Assembly (NCBI GenBank): GCA_963811225.1 | Contig: CAWEQO010000005.1 | Coordinates: 62,001 to 126,000 of the forward strand | Reading direction: 5' to 3' | Length of the DNA stretch: 64,000 nucleotides | Source of the DNA: CAWEQO01 sp963811225 | GTDB taxonomy: Bacteria > Chloroflexota > Anaerolineae > Anaerolineales > Anaerolineaceae | Shown: positions 50,877 through 62,100 of the stretch, in pieces | Numbering within the stretch: the stretch's first letter is position 1 | How the letters are laid out: every line of letters starts with the position of its first letter | Made by a program: the position numbers and the translations under genes | Notes under the pieces: model-generated | The model's database searches: none | What the model saw: the letters and a program-made list of their open reading frames with translations, nothing else | What the model was told of the DNA's origin: nothing

Positions 50877-52427
50877 TCAGGCCGGCTCCTGCACCTTCAC
50901 GATCAAAGATTGCTTCAGGTCCCATAGTTTCTTGCTCAAAGAGACATGATAGGTATGCGGGTTGACCAGGCGTTTGACGCCCGGGTCGAGACGCTGCACG
51001 TCTTCCACCCGCAGTTTCCGCATTTCCTCCAGCGGGGGCAGATCGTAAACCAGTTTGCCTTCGTCCAGGACCTTCACTAACAAAGGCTCGAACAAGGAAA
51101 CTTCCTCGTGAGCCAGGCGGCGGCTCTTGCCGGCATCCTCGGGGTGCTGCAAAACGATCACATTCATCTCGGCAGGGTCCTCTTCGGCCAGGGTCATCAG
51201 ATCGGCGGTGGCCTTGCCGCGCTGATCGTACAGCCGCCAGAGGCGTTTATGACCGGGGTTGAGGGTCTTCTCGGGCGTTTCGGAGATCTTGATGGCGGGG
51301 ATCCACTCGCTGCGGTCGTAGACCGCCACCAGCTTGTAGACGCCATCCAGCGAAGGATCGCCCTCGGAGGTGATCAGGCGGGTGCCGACGCCGTAGGTGA
51401 GGCGCTTGATGAGGTGATCGGGATCGACGCCGTAGCGAGGGGCTTCGTCGCGGATCTGGGTGAGGATCTGCCAAATGACCAGCTCGTCCAACTGGTTGGA
51501 GAGCACGATTGTGGTATCCGCAAACCCGGCTTCGTCCAGCATCTTGGCGCACTGGATGCTCAAGTAAGCCAGATCGCCCGAGTCCAGGCGGATGCCGACC
51601 GGCTCGTGACCCTTGCGGCGCAGCTCTTCGAAAACCTTGATGGCGTTGGGGACGCCGCTTTCGAGGGTGTTGATGGTATCGACCAGCAGCAGGCAGTCGT
51701 CGGGGTAAATGTCGGCGTATGCGCGGAAAGCGCCCAGTTCGCCCTCACCGAGGGCCATGAAAACCTGCACCATGCTGTGGGCATGGGTGCCCTTGGGCGG
51801 GTAACCGAGAATGTGCGAGATGCCGACGTTGGAGCTAAAGTCGGCCCCGCCGATCAGGGCAGCGCGCGCGCCGGCGTTGGCGGCGTCGTTCTGGGCGCGG
51901 CGCATGCCAAACTCGAGCAGAAGCTGCCCGCGGCCGACTTCATGGATGCGGGCGGCCTTGGTGGCGATGAGGGTCTGGAAGTTGAGGTGGTTGAGCAGCG
52001 AGGTCTCCAGGATCTGGGCCATCGCCAGGGGTCCCTGCACCACGGTCAGGGGCGTCTTGGGATGCACGACGCGACCCTCAGGGATGGCGTGCATGGTGAT
52101 GCCTGCGAAGCTGCCGTTCTTGAGCAGCCACTGCAAGAAATCCTCCGTGAAGACAGGATCACCCAAGCGGCCTTTTTGGCGGCGCAGCATCTGGATGTCT
52201 TCCTCTGTAAAGTACGAGGTGTCCATCCACTGCAGCAGCCACTCCAGCCCGGCGTTGACGCAGTAACCGGCTTTGTGGACGCCGTAATCGGGGTAGCTGC
52301 GGAAGTAGTGGTCGAACTGTGCCAGCTTTTCGTGCAATCCGGTGCGATAGTACAGCTGCGCCATCGACAGCTGGTACTGGTCGGTGAATAAGATGCCTTC
52401 GGCTATCCTGCGTTCTTGTGGGTTCAT
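50877..52427 (-). CDS. pncB: Nicotinate phosphoribosyltransferase
   Basis: A 516-aa NAPRTase converting nicotinate and PRPP to nicotinate mononucleotide in NAD salvage. The start is MNPQERRIAEGILFTDQYQL. Family motifs include FDHYFRSYPDYG, LLEFGMRRAQ, the catalytic His in GTHAHSMVQVF, and VGIRLDSGDLAYLS. It sits upstream of ligA, which consumes NAD, but with ~95 bp between them and a small hairpin (CCGCTT...AAGCGG near 50853-50875). Confidence 0.93.
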   Translation of the reverse strand: MNPQERRIAEGILFTDQYQLSMAQLYYRTGLHEKLAQFDHYFRSYPDYGVHKAGYCVNAGLEWLLQWMDTSYFTEEDIQMLRRQKGRLGDPVFTEDFLQWLLKNGSFAGITMHAIPEGRVVHPKTPLTVVQGPLAMAQILETSLLNHLNFQTLIATKAARIHEVGRGQLLLEFGMRRAQNDAANAGARAALIGGADFSSNVGISHILGYPPKGTHAHSMVQVFMALGEGELGAFRAYADIYPDDCLLLVDTINTLESGVPNAIKVFEELRRKGHEPVGIRLDSGDLAYLSIQCAKMLDEAGFADTTIVLSNQLDELVIWQILTQIRDEAPRYGVDPDHLIKRLTYGVGTRLITSEGDPSLDGVYKLVAVYDRSEWIPAIKISETPEKTLNPGHKRLWRLYDQRGKATADLMTLAEEDPAEMNVIVLQHPEDAGKSRRLAHEEVSLFEPLLVKVLDEGKLVYDLPPLEEMRKLRVEDVQRLDPGVKRLVNPHTYHVSLSKKLWDLKQSLIVKVQEPA

Positions 52428-52446
52428 TGTTGGTTGGCCTTTCTGG

Positions 52447-52896
52447 TCAGGAGGATTCAGGGCGCTCTTCGTTGATGATCGTCTCAATCTCGATGCCCTG
52501 CAAGAACATGCGGTAAATTGGGCAGGCATGCGCCACCGCTTGCAAGCGTTTGAGATCTTTCTCGCTCAGATCGCCTTCAAAGCGGATCTGCTCACGGATG
52601 ATCTCTTTGTACTCGTTGATATTCTCGCAGTTGTCGCAGTCCTCCTTGAAGATGCGGTCATACTGCAAGTGGATCTCCACCGCCTCCAGGGGGATGTTGT
52701 GGTTCTCGGCGTAGCTGTTGAGCACGACGGTGGTACACGAGCCCAGGCTTGCGAGCATCATGCCGTAAGGTGAAAGCTCGTGGATGTGCTGTACCGGGTG
52801 AAGCTCTTCCAATTCGGGCTCCTCGACGGGAGGAGCGCTGAACATGGTTTCATAGTCTTTGTTTTGCCAAACCCAAACTCGTTCCAATTCTGCCAT
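52447..52896 (-). CDS. OsmC/Ohr-family protein
   Basis: A 149-aa OsmC-like protein starting at MAELERVWVWQNKDYETMFS behind GGAGG. The redox Cys is likely in ASLGSCTTVVLNSYAENHN and the second in VAHACPIYRMFLQGIE. It also has CDNCEN, unusual for the family. The protein probably reduces organic peroxides. It is 19 bp upstream of pncB. Three hairpin repeats separate it from the split transketolase. Confidence 0.85.
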   Translation of the reverse strand: MAELERVWVWQNKDYETMFSAPPVEEPELEELHPVQHIHELSPYGMMLASLGSCTTVVLNSYAENHNIPLEAVEIHLQYDRIFKEDCDNCENINEYKEIIREQIRFEGDLSEKDLKRLQAVAHACPIYRMFLQGIEIETIINEERPESS

Positions 52897-52920
52897 TGTG
52901 CCTCCTGTAGGATATTGGTC

Positions 52921-53070
52921 GGGGACACCACAAGCCCTTACAGGGTGCTTCGCAAGGGTTTGCGGTGCTACGGGACACCACAAGCCCTTACAGGGTGCTT
53001 CGCAAGGGTTTGTGGTGCTACGGTCTACCACAAGCCCTTACAGGGTGCTTCGCAAGGGTTTGTGGTGCTA
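52921..53070. repeat. Three tandem 50-bp hairpin repeats after the transketolase C-subunit gene
   Basis: Copies start at 52921, 52971 and 53021; each contains ACCACAAGCCCTTACAGGGT and ends CGCAAGGGTTTGTGGTGCTA (one C/T difference). Within a unit, CACCACAAGCCCTT pairs with AAGGGTTTGTGGTG. The proximal copy includes the gene's TAG stop (53068-53070), so the array is a tripled terminator-like hairpin. Units 1 and 2 lie between the stop and the OsmC start. Confidence 0.93.
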
Positions 53071-54039
53071 CGGGCGCGGTTTCTTTTTGATGGTTTCTTT
53101 GACGGCCTGGACGATGTTGGCGGGCATGAGGTCGTATTTTTCGAGCAGCTGCTCGGCAGTGCCGGATTCGGCGTAGGTGTCGCGCACGCCGACGAAGCCC
53201 ATCGGCACGGGTTGGTCCTGCGACACGACCCGCGAGACGCCCGCCCCCAGGCCGCCTTCGAGCAGGTGCTCCTCGGCGGTGACGATCGCGCCAGTTTCAC
53301 GCGCGGCGCGCCGGATGGTTTCCTCGTCCAGGGGCTTGACGGTGTGCATGTCGAGCACGCGAGCCTGTATGCCTTCCTTCTTCAACTGCTCGTGGGCCAC
53401 CAGCGCTTCAGCGACCATGATGCCGCAGGCGATGATGGTCACGTCTTTGCCGTCCCGCAGCTGGATGGCTTTGCCGATCTCGAACTCCTGGCCGTCTGAG
53501 TAGATGATGGGCACGTTTGGCCGCCCGGTGCGCATGTAGACCGGCCCAACATGCGCAAACATGGCCCGGGTGAGGGCCTTGGTGGCGGGCGCATCGGCCG
53601 GGACGAGCACGGTGAAGTTGGGCAGGGCGGTCGTGAGAGCCAGGTCTTCGATGGCCATCTGGCTGGGGCCGTCTTCCCCAATGCTGATCCCGCTGTGCGA
53701 GCCGACCAGCTTGACATTCATATTGGGAAAAGCCACGCCCATGCGGATCTGATCGTAAGCGTTGTCGATCAGGAAGACGGCAAAACTGGCCGCCAGGGGC
53801 AGCTTACCGGAGGCGGCAAAGCCGCTGGCGACGCCGATCATGTTGCTCTCGGCGATGCCGAGGTTGAAGAAGCGATCCGGGAACTTCTCGGCGAAGTATT
53901 GGGTGCGGGTGGAGTTATTTACATCCCCATCAATCACGACGATGTTGGGATTTTCAGCGCCCTCATCCCGCAGCGCCTCGCCAAAGGCGTTGCGGGTGGG
54001 CGGGCCGTATTCCAGGCCGATGCTTTTGCCAATGTCCAT
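53068..54039 (-). CDS. Transketolase, C-terminal subunit
   Basis: A 323-aa subunit of a split transketolase, starting at MDIGKSIGLEYGPPTRNAFG. It carries the pyrimidine-binding and C-terminal domains: NLGIAESNMIGVASGFAASG, SGISIGEDGPSQMAIEDLAL and EGIQARVLDMHTVKPLDEET. The ATG overlaps the N-subunit stop as TAATG. Together the two subunits make a complete enzyme. The full-length tkt at 6-8 kb is a separate enzyme, so this pair may have a special role. Confidence 0.93.
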   Translation of the reverse strand: MDIGKSIGLEYGPPTRNAFGEALRDEGAENPNIVVIDGDVNNSTRTQYFAEKFPDRFFNLGIAESNMIGVASGFAASGKLPLAASFAVFLIDNAYDQIRMGVAFPNMNVKLVGSHSGISIGEDGPSQMAIEDLALTTALPNFTVLVPADAPATKALTRAMFAHVGPVYMRTGRPNVPIIYSDGQEFEIGKAIQLRDGKDVTIIACGIMVAEALVAHEQLKKEGIQARVLDMHTVKPLDEETIRRAARETGAIVTAEEHLLEGGLGAGVSRVVSQDQPVPMGFVGVRDTYAESGTAEQLLEKYDLMPANIVQAVKETIKKKPRP

Positions 54040-54924
54040 TATTTGCCTCCTTGCCCGTCTCCACACATCTGTTCCAGCTCGGCGATGGCGATCTCAGCCT
54101 CTTCGGGCTTGAGCACCTCACCATGCTTGCGGTTGACGTTGTCCTTCTCGAAGGGCGACAGCCCTTTGCCTTTCTTGGTATGCGCAACGATCATCTGCGG
54201 TTTGCCCTTGACCTGCCGGACAGCTTGCAGGGCTTCGCGGATCTCTTTCAGGTCGTGACCGTCGATCTCGCGCACGTCCCAGTCGAAGGCCTTCCACTTT
54301 TCCGCAACCGGGAAGAGGGTGGGCATGACCTTTTTGACCGAGCCGGTCTGTTGGAAATCGTTGAGGTCGAGGATGCAGGTGAGGTTGTCGACGCCGAACT
54401 TTGCGGCTGCCATGGCCGCTTCCCAAATCTGGCCTTCATCGGATTCGCCGTCGCCGATCAGGGCGTAGACGCGATAGCTGAAGGAACTCCAGGCGGGCGG
54501 CGAGGGCATGCCCGAGGGCGATCGATAGGCCCTGCCCGAGCGAGCCGGTGGAAGCCTCGACGCCGGGCAGCAGCAGCCGGTTAGGATGGCCTTCCAGCGG
54601 GCTGCCGATCTCACGCAAGGTGGGTAATAATTCGGCGTCGAAGTAGCCGGCCTGGGCCAGGGTGACGTAGAGTGCCGGGGCCGCATGGCCTTTGCTGAGG
54701 ATGAAACGGTCGCGCTCGGGCCAGTCGGGAAACTCGGGATCGTAGCGCATGAAGCCACCGAAGTACAGCACGGTCATGACGTCGATGGCCGAAAGCGAGG
54801 ATGAGGGGTGACCTGAACCCGCTTTGGTGGTGATTTCGATGATCTCGCGACTGAGCTTGCAGCTGATCTTTTCCATTTCTTGGAGAGAATGTTGGTGTGT
54901 GACGTGTTTCGCTTGGGTTACCAT
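54039..54924 (-). CDS. Transketolase, N-terminal subunit, frameshifted
   Basis: The ThDP-binding half (~295 aa). It begins MVTQAKHVTHQHSLQEMEKI, then EITTKAGSGHPSSSLSAIDV and GPA-type SKGHAAPALYVTLAQAG. After the break it resumes with SYRVYALIGDGESDEGQIWE and LDLNDFQQTGSVKKVMPTLF. One extra base in GAGTTCCTT on the coding strand (~54488) splits the frame. An AAAGGG site precedes the ATG at 54924. The stop overlaps the C-subunit start. Confidence 0.88.
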
Positions 54925-54960
54925 ATCTGACCCTTTCTGCTAAACTCGTTCCCGAAGGGT

Positions 54961-55428
54961 TTACCCGGCGGCATAGCCGCCTAACAGCTCGGTTTCCTCC
55001 ATGATATGCCCATGGATGGCGTCGATGAGCTGGGCGCGGGTGGCGCCGGGCGTTAGGTCCAGGTTGGTGTCGAGGGCATACAGGCGGAAGTAATAGCGGT
55101 GGACCGGGCCGGCGGGTGGGCAGGGGCCGCCATAGCGGGCTTCGCCGAAGTCGTTGCGACCGTGAACGCCCCCCTGCTGGCGGCCGCTGTCGGGTGAGAA
55201 GTTCTCTTCCAGGTGATTCAAGCCGGGTGGGATGTTGTACAACACCCAATGGGCGAAGGGCTCGTTGGATGATGTGGTCGGGTCGTCGATGATCAACGCC
55301 AAACTCTTGGTGCCGGATGGAACATCTTGCCAGCTTAACGGCGGCGAGACGTTGTCTCCCTGACAGGTGTACTTGGCCGGGATTGTGCCACCCAACTCGA
55401 ATGCGCGGCTGGTTATCTTAAGCGCCAT
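54961..55428 (-). CDS. YbhB/YbcL-type PEBP family protein
   Basis: A 155-aa phosphatidylethanolamine-binding-protein/Raf-kinase-inhibitor-like protein. It has IPAKYTCQGDNVSPPLSWQD, SLALIIDDPTTSSNEPFAHW, YGGPCPPAGPVHRYYFRLYA. The ATG at 55428 with a GGGAGG site is preferred. The family binds small anionic ligands; the bacterial role is unclear. It lies 37 bp upstream of the transketolase N-subunit. Confidence 0.92.
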   Translation of the reverse strand: MALKITSRAFELGGTIPAKYTCQGDNVSPPLSWQDVPSGTKSLALIIDDPTTSSNEPFAHWVLYNIPPGLNHLEENFSPDSGRQQGGVHGRNDFGEARYGGPCPPAGPVHRYYFRLYALDTNLDLTPGATRAQLIDAIHGHIMEETELLGGYAAG

Positions 55429-55534
55429 CAATTACCTCCCTTAGTTTGTCTATAAAACGAGAATCCAGCCACGGATCGTCCCCCGAGCTGTGGTTGGTCT
55501 CTGTGTCTTCCCCCTAGTCATTAATCTTAACAGG

Positions 55535-55984
55535 TTAATCCTGGTCTGGCAACCGCTCGGGCAACCCCTCGACGTACTGTTTGAAATTGTTCATCGCCTT
55601 GTAAAGGTACTCGTTCGGGTCACCGAGGGCGTTCATCAGGCCCTCGCCGACACTGCCGCCGGGTGGCTCGACGTGAGCAATGACCGAGACCTCGGTCTGA
55701 TCGTCAGGCAGGGGAGCGAAGACTACCTCGCCGTGGATCTGAGGATCGCCTTTAATGGTGCGCCAGCCGATGCGCTGGTTGGGGTCGTCTTTGGTGATGA
55801 GGGTATCGAACTCGTATTCTTTGCCGGCCGGGCCTTGAATGACCCAGTGGCTGGTGTCGTCGTTGATCCGATCCACGGATTTGACGTTTTTGAGGAAGCG
55901 GGGAAACGTGTCGAACTGCTTCCATTTTTGGTAGAGCTGTTCGGGGGTTCCTTTGATGATAAGAATTTCGGTTATTCTGGTCAT
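55535..55984 (-). CDS. SRPBCC (START/Bet v1-like) family protein
   Basis: A 149-aa cyclase/dehydrase-like ligand-binding protein: EILIIKGTPEQLYQKWKQFD, then FPRFLKNVKSVDRIND, WVIQGPAGKEYEFDTLI and VSVIAHVEPPGGSVGEGL. This group is common beside stress and membrane genes. No catalytic residues are known. A GGAGAA site precedes the ATG at 55984. Confidence 0.85.
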   Translation of the reverse strand: MTRITEILIIKGTPEQLYQKWKQFDTFPRFLKNVKSVDRINDDTSHWVIQGPAGKEYEFDTLITKDDPNQRIGWRTIKGDPQIHGEVVFAPLPDDQTEVSVIAHVEPPGGSVGEGLMNALGDPNEYLYKAMNNFKQYVEGLPERLPDQD

Positions 55985-56132
55985 GGTTATTCTCCTAAAA
56001 CTTTTTTTTCGAATTGGCTCGGCTCGGACACCGGGGCAGGGTCTGGTGATGGATGGGTATCATACCTCAACGATTTTTCGCACCGAATGCAGGCGCCCGC
56101 CCCGAGGCGCAAGGGTTGTCAAGGTCCTGCGA

Positions 56133-59100
56133 TTAAGATTTTGGGTTTCCTAATCGCACGAGGATGGTGTGGTCGCGACCATCGGGGTGGAGGGGCACGT
56201 CGCGGCCCTGGACGGGTTTGCCATCGAGGGTGATTTGGGCGACGCCATGGCTGACGCCATCCGGGTTCTCGATGCGGATCTGATAGCGGAGCTTGCCCTG
56301 GCGGTAGCCGATGCTGAAGCCGGGCCAGTGGGCGGGAATCTTGGGATCGATGCGCAGGTAATCGCCGACGCGGTCGAAGCCGAGGATGCCGGTCAGGCCG
56401 AGGCGGTAGAACCAGCCGCCCGAGCCGGTATACCAGGTCCAGCCGCCATGACCGACGTGAGGCGGCACGCTGTAGACGTCGGCGGCAATCACGTAGGGCT
56501 CGACGGCATAACGGGCGACCTTTTCGGGCGTATCGGTGTGGTAGATGGGGTTGATCAGGCGGTAGAGCTCTTCGGCGCGGCTGCCGTTATCCAGGGCGGC
56601 GGTGGCCCAGATCGTCCAGGTGGCGGCGTGCGTGTACTGACCGCCGTTCTCGCGGATGCCCGGCGGATAGCCCTTAATGTAGCCGGGATCCTTAGGGGTC
56701 TGGTCGAAGGGCGGGGTGAACAGCAGCACCAATCCATCCTCTTGGCGCACCAGGATGCGGTCAACGGACTGCATGGCCTGGCGGGCTTTTTCGGTCTCGC
56801 CTGCCCCGGAGAGCACCGACCAGGATTGGGCGATGGCGTCGATCTCGCATTCCAGGTTGCCTTTTGCGCCCATGGGAGCGTCATCGTCATAGAAGGCGCG
56901 CAGGTACCATTCGGAATCCCAGCCGTGCCGGTTGAGCGCCTGCGCCAGGGCGTCGGCCTGCCGGCGGAGATCATCGGCCAGCTGCTCGTCTCCCATGCCC
57001 TTGACAATCGGGATGAATCGGTCGATCACGGCGTACAGGAACCAGCCCAGCCAGATGCTCTCGCCCTTGCCCTCTTCGCCGACGCGGTTCATTCCGTCGT
57101 TCCAGTCGCCGGCGCCGATCAGTGGGATGCCGTGCCGTCCGGCTGTGGAGCCTTTGCGGATGGCGCGCAGGCAGTGCTCGTAAAGGGGATAGGTCTCCGG
57201 CGTGGACGGGTACTGGTTGTAGCGCTCATCCTCGTCGGGCTTGAGCGGCTCACCGCGCAGGAAGGGGATCTTCTCTCTCAAGACTGCCGTGTCGCCGGTG
57301 GCGCTGACGTATTCAGCGGTGACGTAGGGCAGCCAGAGCAGGTCATCGGTGATGCGCGTGCGCACGCCGCGGCCTGAGGGCGGGTGCCACCAGTGGAGCA
57401 CGTCTCCGGCTTCGAACTGATGGCGAGCGGCGCGCAGGATGTGCTCGCGGGCGATGCCAGGCTCGGTGAATACCAGAGCCATCACGTCTTGGAGCTGATC
57501 ACGGAAGCCAAATGCGCCGCTGGATTGGTAGAAAGCGGAGCGTCCCCAAACCCGGCACGACAGGTCTTGATACAACAGCCAGCAATTCAGCAGCAAATTC
57601 ATGGCCGGGTCGGGGGTATCGACCTGAACAGAGCCGAGGACCCGCTCCCACAGGTCGTTTGTGGATTGGGCGGCCTGGCGGGCGGATTCGACCTGCTGGA
57701 AGCGAGCGATCAAGCGCTGGGCGTCTTGCAAGTCTTCGCCCTGGCCGAGGATGAAGTGGAATTCCTGGACCTCGCCGGGCTGGAGGTTGAGGTGGACCAT
57801 GATGGCGGCGCAGGGGTCCACGCCGGGCTGAACGGCTCCGGACAGCCCGATGCGCTCCAGAGCGGCCGGGCGGCGCATGGAGCGGCGGCGGCCGAGGAAC
57901 TCGGTGCGGTCGGTGGTGAGGCCGTGAGGTTCCAGGCTGGAAGCCAGGAAGGCCGTCCGCTCGGCGAACTCAGGGCTGTAGGGATTGCGGGCCAACAAAG
58001 CATGACGCTCGGGGTCGTACACCGGGATGACGTACATCTGCATGGTGTCGCGGTTGACGCCCAGCACCCATTCGACGTAGTAGGTGGCAGTGATGCGGCG
58101 GACGTGGTTCCACGTATTTTCCAGGCGCAGCCGGGCGACCTTGACCGGTTCGTCTGGGTCGATGAACAGTTCCAGGCGCTGCTTGAGGCCGTGACTGTTG
58201 TGCTCGTAGACCGTGCGGCCGGGGCTGTGACGCACCAGGTAAGGGGCGGCCTCGCCCATGGGCAAGAGAGTGGGAGTCCAGACCTGGCCGGTCTCTTCGT
58301 CACGCAGATAGAGGGCTTCGCCTGGCTGGTCGGAGATGGGGTCGTTGCTCCAGGGGGTCAGGCGGTTTTCGCCGCTGTTGACGGCCCAGGTATAGCCGAT
58401 GCCTGCCTCTGTCGCCAGGAAGCCGAAGTGCGGGTTGGCAACCACGTTGGACCAGGGAGCGGGGGTCCAGTCTCCCGGCTCAAGATAGATATCGTATTCA
58501 TTACCGTCCGGGCTGAATCCGCCCAGGCCGTTATCGAACAGCAGGTTGGCGGGGCGCTCGACCGGACGGGTGGGCTCCAGCTCGGCTTGGGGGATGCCGG
58601 CGGGAGAGAGGGGCGGCAGGCGGGCGGCCAGATCGAAGACCGATTGGAGCTGCTCGGATAGCGAGCCCTTGTCACCCTCTAAGACGGCGCGAGCGGCAGT
58701 CAGCAGCATGGAACGGCTGGAGTCTTCAAGCTGGTCGGTGCTCAGGATGAAGATGCCGCCGCGCTGGTTGAGGTAGATATCGCTGCCGGAGCGGATCAGC
58801 AAGCGCTGCAAAGCGCCCTGGACCTGTTGGGAGTAGCTGCTCTCCTTGTCATTGAGGATGACCAGGTCGATCTTCAGACCACGGTTGCGCCAGTAGGTGT
58901 GAGCGTCCAACAGCTCATGCACCAGGGGCAGCTGCTCCTCATTGCTAAGGCGCACCAAGACGATCGGGAAGTCGCCGGAGATGGAGTAGGGCCACAGAGC
59001 GGGCTGGCCCTTATGGTTGTTCCCGAGGGTCGCAGGAGCGGCGCGCAGGGAGGGCTGTGGATAGATTGCAAGGGAGAACAGACGCTGAATGTTTTGCAGA

Positions 59101-62100
59101 TCACTGACGGTGAGTCCCATCTGGCGCAGCTCCAGTTCCGATTGGGAGCGGGCCATGTCGAAGGTGCGGGTGACGACGCTCCAGTTCCGGTATTCCTCGA
59201 TCAGCGCCAGGGCCGCCTGGCGAGTCTCGGCCGCGGCGGTCAGGTAGGCCAGCTGGACGGTAGCATTGGGGGCCAGCTCGATGATTTTGCCGACGGAGAG
59301 GATCGGATTGAGCACCGGGCCGGTGACGCCGGCGGGCCAGGGGTGGGCCGGGTCGAGGGCGGCGGGGGCGTAGACGCTGCCGCCGCGGCCCAAGAACAGC
59401 TTACGATCGCTTTGATAGAACAGGCTGCCGGGTTGGGGCGGATCGAGCAGCAGAGAGTGGGCCAGATGCACCGGCGTCTCCTTGGGCGAGCGTGAGCGGC
59501 GCGAGAAGGCGAGGGCATTATAACGCTCCTCGAAGCAGCTTTCGATGAACAGCTCATTGAAGACCGGATGGCGGCGATCGGCTTCCTGCGTGGACAGAAT
59601 CACCTCCGCATAGCTGGCGACGCGGATACGGCGCGGTTGGGGGCTGCGGTTGCTGATGCGCAGCATGCGCAGCTCGATGTCGTCCTCGGGCGCGACGGTC
59701 ATTTGCATCTGCACGGTGATCTCGTGGTCGGTGCGCAGGAAGCTAACCATGTGCGGCGCAAACTGGGTCTCGCGATGTTGAGGCTGAGCTTGTGTGGGCT
59801 GCTCACCAACAGACCAGAGCTCGCCGGTGTCCATATCTTGCAGGTAGATCCACAAGCCCCAGTTGTCGCGCGTGCTGTCGGCGCGCCAGCGGGTCAAATC
59901 CATCTCCTTCCAGCGCAAGCTGCCGCCGCCGGCATTGGTGATCAGCGAGCCCATCTGCCCGTTGGAAAGGTAGTGGGCCTGGGGGAAGGGGGTGTCGCTG
60001 GGAACCGGCCAGGGCGTAGCCAGCACTTTGACCGGCGCCTGAGGTTTGACCTCTTCCTCCTTCTCGCGGGCGGTCTCGAGGGGGGCGATTTGCGGGATCT
60101 GCTCTTGCAGCAGCAGCTCGGCGCTCTCCAGGCGCGGCGTCGGCCATAAAGCGACGCACAGTCGGGTTATGCTGGAGGAAGTTCTGCAAGGAAAGGAAGA
60201 TCATGCCCTGATGGTGGGCCATGAACGAGCGCACGATGGCCTGCTTTCGCCCGAGCGGCAGGCGGCGGCTGGTGAAGTCAACCGCTTCGTACAGGCCGCA
60301 GTCATGCAGCATGCTCATCTCATCCAGAGCGCGGATGTTATGCACCACCTCATCCGGATGGGTGGCCAGCGCCAGCAGCGAGGCGTAGGGGGTGATCACC
60401 AGGTCCTCTTCCAGGCCGCGTTTCAAGCCCAAACCGGGGACGCCAAAGGCGCGGTACTGATAGTTGTTGTTGGCGTCGAAACGGTAGTAGCCGGATTCGG
60501 AAATGCCCCAGGGAACGCCTTTGCCGCGGGCGTAGTCGATTTGACGCTGCACGACCAGGTAGTTGGTCTGCCACAGCAAGGAGTTTTCGAACTGCGGCAT
60601 GAACAGGTTGGGCATGAGGTACTCGAACATCGAGCCGCTCCAGGAGAGCAAGGCCAGCTGATCTTGCACGTAAGACAGCGGGCGGCCGAGGTGCAGCCAG
60701 TGGCTCTGCGGCACATCGGCCTTACCGATGGCCAGCAAGCTGGTGATGCGGGCCTCAGAGGCGAGCAGGTCGTAGAAGTTGGGATCGCGGTTGCCGGTGT
60801 CGACGTTGTAACCGATGCGGAAGAGCTTGCGGTGCGGGTTGAACAGGAAGTCGAATTCGGTGGCAGTGATGTAGGCGTCGCTCTGGTCGATGATGCGGCG
60901 GTAGATAGCGATGATGCCCTCGACGAAACCCTGGGCTCGAATGAGCGAATCTTCCAGCCTTGTGAGCCAGATCTCGGCTTCCGCCACCGACGCTTGCGGC
61001 CCTCCGGCGGTATCTACAGCCTCGCGCAAGGCCGGGATGCGCTCTCGAACGGCCTCAGAAGCTGCGGGGATGTCCAGCAGGGCGATATCGAGCGGCATGG
61101 ACGGAGAGAGCGAATCCCAGGCTGCGGCGAGGGGGCTGCCCTCGGGCGCAGAGGCAAACAACTTGGGCGGCTGCTGCAGTAAATACAACCAGGGGATGGT
61201 GGTTTCCGTCTCACGGCGGAAGTTGGTGATCTGATAGCGGATGCGTTCGGTCCAGGTGCGCAGGCTCTGCATGGTGCCGATGGCGAGCTCTTCCCCTTGC
61301 GAAGTGATTAGCTGTAGAAGGTCCCCCTCCAGCTGCGGGACTTCGGTAAGCAAGAAGCGGTCGGTCAGCACACCCCACTGCTCGGGATGCTCGCACTGCT
61401 CCTGGGCCTGCATCTGCATGCGGCCCAACAGATCCCGGATGGACGTGACCTGCGTCTTGTCGACCGGCAGGATGGTCTCGAGCACTTTGTCGAGGATCGA
61501 GAAGGCATCGAACAGGCCTTCCCAGCGCTGCCAGCGCAGAAACGGGGCGCGCAGCAGCTCTTCGCAGCCCTCTTTGGCGACCACCATGCAAGCGATCAGG
61601 TTGCCGCTGTCGACGGTGGAAACGTAGCGGGCCGGGAGCGGGGCCAGGGTGCGGGTGTCGTACCAGTTGAGGAAGTGGCCGCGGTACTGCTCCAGGCTGG
61701 AGAGGGTCTCGTATGTGCTTTGCAGGCGCAGGCCAACGTCCAGGGGGCCCAGATATCCCATGTCATAGGCGCCGATGGTCGAGGCCAGCAGCAAGCCAAT
61801 GTTTGTTGGCGAGGTGCGGTGAGCCACCACGCCCTTGGGATCCTCCTGGAAATGATCGGGCGGCAGCCAATGATCCTCCGGGCCGACGTACTTCTCGAAG
61901 AAGTACCAGGTTCTGCGGGCCAACCGCCGCAGCAGCCAGGTGTCTTGATCGCTCAGGCTTGGAACGTGACGCCGGAAGGGCTCGCTGATTTGGAAGGCGA
62001 CGATGGGCGAGGCCATCCAGACGATCAGGAACGGCAAGGAAACCGCCAGCGAACGCCAATCGTATAGTCCCAGTACGACGGTGAAGAGCAGCCCAATCAC

